This document shows, piece by piece, positions 61,233 through 64,000 of a stretch of DNA of 64,000 nt (positions are counted from its first letter, which is position 1; each line of letters starts with the position of its first letter). The DNA lies in the NCBI GenBank assembly GCA_900893395.1, contig CAAHFI010191642.1, forward strand, positions 1 through 64,000. The letters run 5' to 3'. The notes below the pieces were generated by a model that made no database searches, was not told where the DNA came from, and was given only the letters and a program-made list of their open reading frames with translations. Source of the DNA: Euglena gracilis (Eukaryota > Euglenozoa > Euglenophyceae > Euglenales > Euglenaceae). The translations under genes were made by a program, and so were the position numbers.

Positions 61233-61661
61233 TCACCGGACAACCGTGAGCTGTAACAGCTGAGATGGTACAGGTATGTCTCGAAACTGAATGTGGTGCC
61301 ACACTGTGCCCCGGCGTTGTTGCTCAGCTTGATTGATGAGGGTAGCCTCATCAAACAAATATCTGGGGTCAATGACCCAACCAGCCCATGCGGAAAAAAA
61401 GCCATCCAGGTCCTCATACTGAGCGTTCAGATGTTTACACACCTGCTGGAACTCCAACAGGCGTGTAACAGCTACACGCTCAGCAATTGCGGTCCCTTTT
61501 GGCTTCTCTTCCAACACGTTGGCCAACAACGTACCGTGTATTGGGTCAACAGCAGGGCCCTTCTGCAAATCGACCAAATACTTTTCCAGTGTAGCAACAA
61601 ATTCATCTGGTTTCGGGGGTCGGGGGAGCATGCGGTCCACACTGTTTGCGGTCTTCTTCAT
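61233..61661 (-). CDS. 142-codon intact frame enclosed in the TIR element, unknown function
   Basis: It starts MKKTANSVDRMLPRPPKPDE and ends SQLLQLTVVR. The composition is soluble and mixed, with plausible helices (EFVATLEKYLVDLQKG; ERVAVTRLLEFQQVCKHL), and it has no signal peptide or membrane segment. The frame is uninterrupted, while both flanks are palindromic non-coding DNA. This suggests a captured gene fragment or a cargo gene. The start is the first ATG after a TTGCAG acceptor-like site near 61680, so an upstream exon may exist. The C-terminus may be an intron read-through, since CATCTCAG precedes the last ten codons. I do not recognise the family. Confidence 0.55.
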   Translation of the reverse strand: MKKTANSVDRMLPRPPKPDEFVATLEKYLVDLQKGPAVDPIHGTLLANVLEEKPKGTAIAERVAVTRLLEFQQVCKHLNAQYEDLDGFFSAWAGWVIDPRYLFDEATLINQAEQQRRGTVWHHIQFRDIPVPSQLLQLTVVR

Positions 61662-61748
61662 TTTCCGAAAGAAAAAACTGCAAGGACAGGTAGCGGAATG
61701 TGGTAAAACTTGTCCCTTGTTGGTCGGACCAGTGGGAATTCTTGATTT

Positions 61749-61829
61749 TTTTCAGTTCACGAGGACACACACTGTGTCTCGTGGACTGGCAGTCCACGAG
61801 ACACAGTGTGTGTCATCGTGAACTGAAAA
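61749..61829. other. hairpin with 39-bp arms and 3-nt loop
   Basis: Arms 61749-61787 and 61791-61829 match at 38 of 39 positions. The core is the same ACACACTGTGTCTCGTGGACT-type sequence as in 61072-61120, and the outer part is TTTTCAGTTCACGA. Confidence 0.95.
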
Positions 61830-61927
61830 TTTGACAAAAAATCGCAAAAAAATACGGGGTAGACATTGCGTGGCTAAGTTCCACGAGACACAGTGTGTGT
61901 CTTGGGCCTCTTAGTCAACGGATATAG

Positions 61928-62038
61928 ACAAAAATCGTCCATTGTAACCCGGACACACCGTGTACCCGGGTTATGGGCGCCTTCGGCGCCCATAACCCGG
62001 ACACACGGTGTGTCCGGGTGACATGGACGATTTTTGTG
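61928..62038. other. hairpin with about 54-bp arms and TTC loop
   Basis: The inner stem, GGGCGCC/GGCGCCC, is followed outward by ATAACCCGG, a CACACCGTGT/ACACGGTGTG block and CAAAAATCGTCCAT. Only a few mismatched positions lie around 61942-61946 and 61963-61964. Confidence 0.93.
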
Positions 62039-62072
62039 TAATATGGGGGGTCTTATATGGGGGGGCATGGTA

Positions 62073-62929
62073 ATTTTATTCGCTTTGTAATCAATCTTTC
62101 GACCCCCCAAAATGAACCAAAAAAGTATCAAAAAAGAAATTTTGTTGAAAAAACTAATTATGAAACACCCAAACCACACTTTGAATCCGACCCTTATTTC
62201 CATCACAAACTGCAAATGAACTGCCCGAACTCTCACATTGTCCACCCCCCCCCGACCCGAAAATTCAAAAAACTCAAATGTCAACAAAGTTGATGTTTGT
62301 CCAAATCACAAATGAGATTCTTGGGTTGTTATTTTGAAAATGTCCGCAGTTGTGACGAAGATGGCCCCCAGAAAAAAATTTTCCTCATTTCTTGGGGTGG
62401 TGCTGGTCACTGGGCGGGTCGTAGTTGGTGTTTTTTTTTGTTTTTTTAAAAAACAAACAAAACAACGTGTTTTTTTTTTGAAAAAAAAACACCAAAAAAA
62501 CATCAAAGAAAAACAAAAGGAAATTTGATTGAAAAAACTCGTTATGAAACCCCAAACCATACTTCGAATGCTACCAAGTTCATAAACTGCCAAAATTGGT
62601 CAAAAACATCCAAAACAACAAAAAAAATGCAATTTTATGACTTTTCATTTTTTGTGGAAAACTTTTTTTGGTAGAAATGCCCCAGAAGTTGCCAAAAATG
62701 GTTAAAAATATGCATTCAAAAAAAATTCCGTGCAAAACCTTGTGGGCGTTTTTTGTAGTTTTTTTAAAAAAAATTGTCAAAATTTAAAAAAAACAGCGTC
62801 CAAAAAAACCAAGCTGCCAACTATGGGGGTCATGGGGGTCTTGTCGCCAGCGATCACCAATGATAACGTGACCCCCCCCCCCGTATATGGCACCCCCATG
62901 GAGCGTTTTGACCCCCCCCAGCGACAATT
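62073..62929. repeat. AT-rich stretch with two diverged remnants of the 1.1-kb unit
   Basis: 62125-62190 and 62490-62575 share the order TATCAAA or CATCAAA, AAAAACT.(A/G)TTATGAAAC.CC, AAACCA.ACTT.GAAT. This resembles the unit block CATCAAAATACAA...CTCATTATGGAATACCTAAACC. Both are strongly diverged. Nothing else recognisable lies here. Open frames are artefacts of A/T runs. Confidence 0.5.
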
Positions 62930-63145
62930 ACCCTCACCCCCCCCCCTATTTGGCTACTTCACCCTCCCCCTATTTGGCTAATGGCCGGGCTCCTTCGGAC
63001 CCCCAATTAGCCAATTGGGGGGGGACAATTGGGGGGGTTACCCCGTCAATGGCCAATAAGCCTGACCCCCCCCCCTTGTTGGCTAATGGACCGTCCAACG
63101 GGACCCCCAATTAGACAATTAGGGGGGCAAATGGGGGGGGAAGGG
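62930..63145. mobile_element. cluster of C-run elements with ATTAG/CAATT termini
   Basis: Repeated pairs of C run plus (C/T)(A/T)ATT(A/T)GGCTA and TAGCCAATT plus G run (62940-62980, 63000-63050, 63105-63130). A related short copy is at 63370-63420. They look like small, nested or broken inverted-repeat elements. Exact borders are uncertain. Confidence 0.5.
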
Positions 63146-63147
63146 TA

Positions 63148-63360
63148 CCCTCACCCCCCCTCAAAGTGACCACCCTCCAGGCACCGTGGGACCCCAAAAT
63201 GGCCACTCTGGCAGGGGGGACACTTTGGGGGGGGTCAAGTTTTGGCCTCCGGCGCCTTTGGCGCCAAAGGAAAATGGCCACTTTGGGGGGGGGTAACCTG
63301 AAATTTGCCAAAATTTTTGGCCACTTTGGGGGGAGGGACACTTTGAGGGGTAGGTGAGGG
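63148..63360. mobile_element. 213-bp CAAAGTGG-type TIR element, opposite orientation
   Basis: Flanked by TA at 63146-63147 and 63361-63362. The left end is CCCTCACCCCCCCTCAAAGT and the right end is CACTTTGAGGGGTAGGTGAG plus GG. The interior, CGCCTTTGGCGCCAAAGG, and the flanking blocks match the reverse complement of 60722-60935 and 58192-58537. Confidence 0.9.
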
Positions 63361-63424
63361 TAATGGTCGGGCTCCTTCAGACCCCCAATTAGCCAATTAG
63401 GGGGGGGGGCAATTAGGGGGGGGC

Positions 63425-63625
63425 TCGAGGACCCTTACCCCCAAATTTTTTCCCTGTGCAAAATTTGTCGATTTTTTGGATTGGTCATGACTTTCTCTTA
63501 TCCGGCGAATTTTAAAATTTTAGAAACGGACATTTTTGGAGGTTTTCTGAGCCCTTTTTGGGGCCTTGCCGAGATTGGCCGGTCTTGTCCCGGAGGCCAA
63601 TTTGCCAAATAGGGGGGGCAAATAG
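63425..63625 (-). repeat. dispersed repeat, inverted partner of 36850-37075
   Basis: The reverse complement gives TTTGCCCCCCCTATTTGGC, GGCCAATCTCGGCAAGGCC, GGGCTCAGAAAACCTCCAAA, TGTCCGTTTC, AAAGTCATGACCAATCCAA and TTTTGCACAG, in the same order as the copy 26 kb away. Confidence 0.8.
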
Positions 63626-64000
63626 GGCCTTCGGCGCATGAAAAAAAATTTTCCCCGGACCCAAATGCTCAATTAAGGGGGGGTCAAATAAAGGGGGGGG
63701 GGTGCTCACAGGTCAAGTTCGCCGACGTTTAAGCCCCCCCCGTCAAAAAAAAAGGTTGTCCAAATCATCTCAAAACCAGCTAAAGCCCACAATGGCCAGA
63801 CCCCCCGATCGGGGGTGAATATGCAAATATTTGCGAGAAAATATCCGTTTTTGGCCTCTTTTTAACAGAATCTTGCGCCTGCCCATGTTATCTTCCATAC
63901 GGTGGCAAAGTACCCAACCAAAAGGATTTAGCCCCCCCATTTGGCCAAAAGGGATTTTGTTATTTGAGGAGGTGAGGGGATTTTGTTATTTGAGGGGGGG
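63626..64000. other. non-coding end of window
   Basis: G-run-rich sequence with AATTAAGGGGGGG-like and CAAATAAAGGGGGGG-like motifs, probably more element termini. It ends with two copies of GGGATTTTGTTATTTGAGG. I see no gene. Confidence 0.5.

Larger units (their letters stand above)
60938..62070. mobile_element. 1133-bp TIR element with three long hairpins and an enclosed reading frame
   Basis: The left end, 60938-60963, starts CCATGCCCCCCCATATAAGA and continues with six C. The right end, 62045-62070, is its exact reverse complement (26 of 26). Both ends are flanked by TA (60936-60937 and 62071-62072), a likely target duplication. A second, inner inverted repeat pair lies at 61045-61095 and 61877-61929. 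Inside are hairpins at 61072-61120, 61749-61829 and 61928-62038, and the 142-codon frame at 61233-61661. No transposase is visible, so mobilisation would have to come from elsewhere. Confidence 0.9.

Noticed and set aside
60617-61417. 266-codon minus-strand frame
   Set aside because: It runs through a TIR element, its TA border and the palindromes, so it cannot be one gene. Its first part is the wrong frame of the 142-codon frame.
61976-61991. UUCG tetraloop at the tip of the long hairpin
   Set aside because: Pairing GGGCGCC with GGCGCCC leaves a TTC triloop, so the classic C(UUCG)G loop does not form.

Overview
The window looks like nuclear DNA of a eukaryote with a repeat-rich, compact-intron genome. 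The evidence is very long satellite arrays, two genes split by spliceosomal-type introns of only 43 to 53 nt, a tetranucleotide microsatellite, and many short terminal-inverted-repeat elements ending in C or G runs. I see no operons, ribosome binding sites, rRNA, tRNA or CRISPR arrays. The organism cannot be named from the sequence. A protist or alga is my best guess, because of the tiny introns and a zinc-finger tyrosine recombinase.

Layout. 1-30648 is one tandem array of a 217-bp satellite, about 141 copies. It is nearly identical inside and carries small deletions at both edges. Right next to it (31157-33246, minus strand) is a multi-exon gene for a zinc-finger tyrosine recombinase, probably Crypton-like. 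33.8-37.1 kb is a field of dispersed repeats. It includes a lone, diverged copy of the 217-bp satellite unit (36069-36238) between two direct repeats of about 0.5 kb. 37296-38838 (minus) is the best-supported gene: nine exons that join into one 389-codon reading frame for a protein I do not recognise. A decayed partial copy of its 3' half lies head-to-head with it (38880-39330). Next come a C-run TIR element (39350-39742), an (ACAT)n microsatellite, and two weak coding candidates (40.9-42.3 kb).

42378-59290 is a second tandem array. Its unit is about 1126 bp, with a two-unit higher-order pattern, shortened derivative units and two separate internal inversions. Every full unit carries a G-rich tract able to form a G-quadruplex. 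From 58 kb to the end, TIR elements with C/G-run termini and TA target sites predominate. The most striking is a 1133-bp element at 60938-62070. It has perfect 26-bp ends, holds three long hairpins (arms 24 to 54 bp), and encloses an intact 142-codon reading frame.

The genes do not form a pathway. The recombinase may be a transposon gene, the 389-codon gene is of unknown role, and the 142-codon frame may be a captured host fragment. The long C/G homopolymers are places where base counts, and so reading frames, may be wrong in the assembly.
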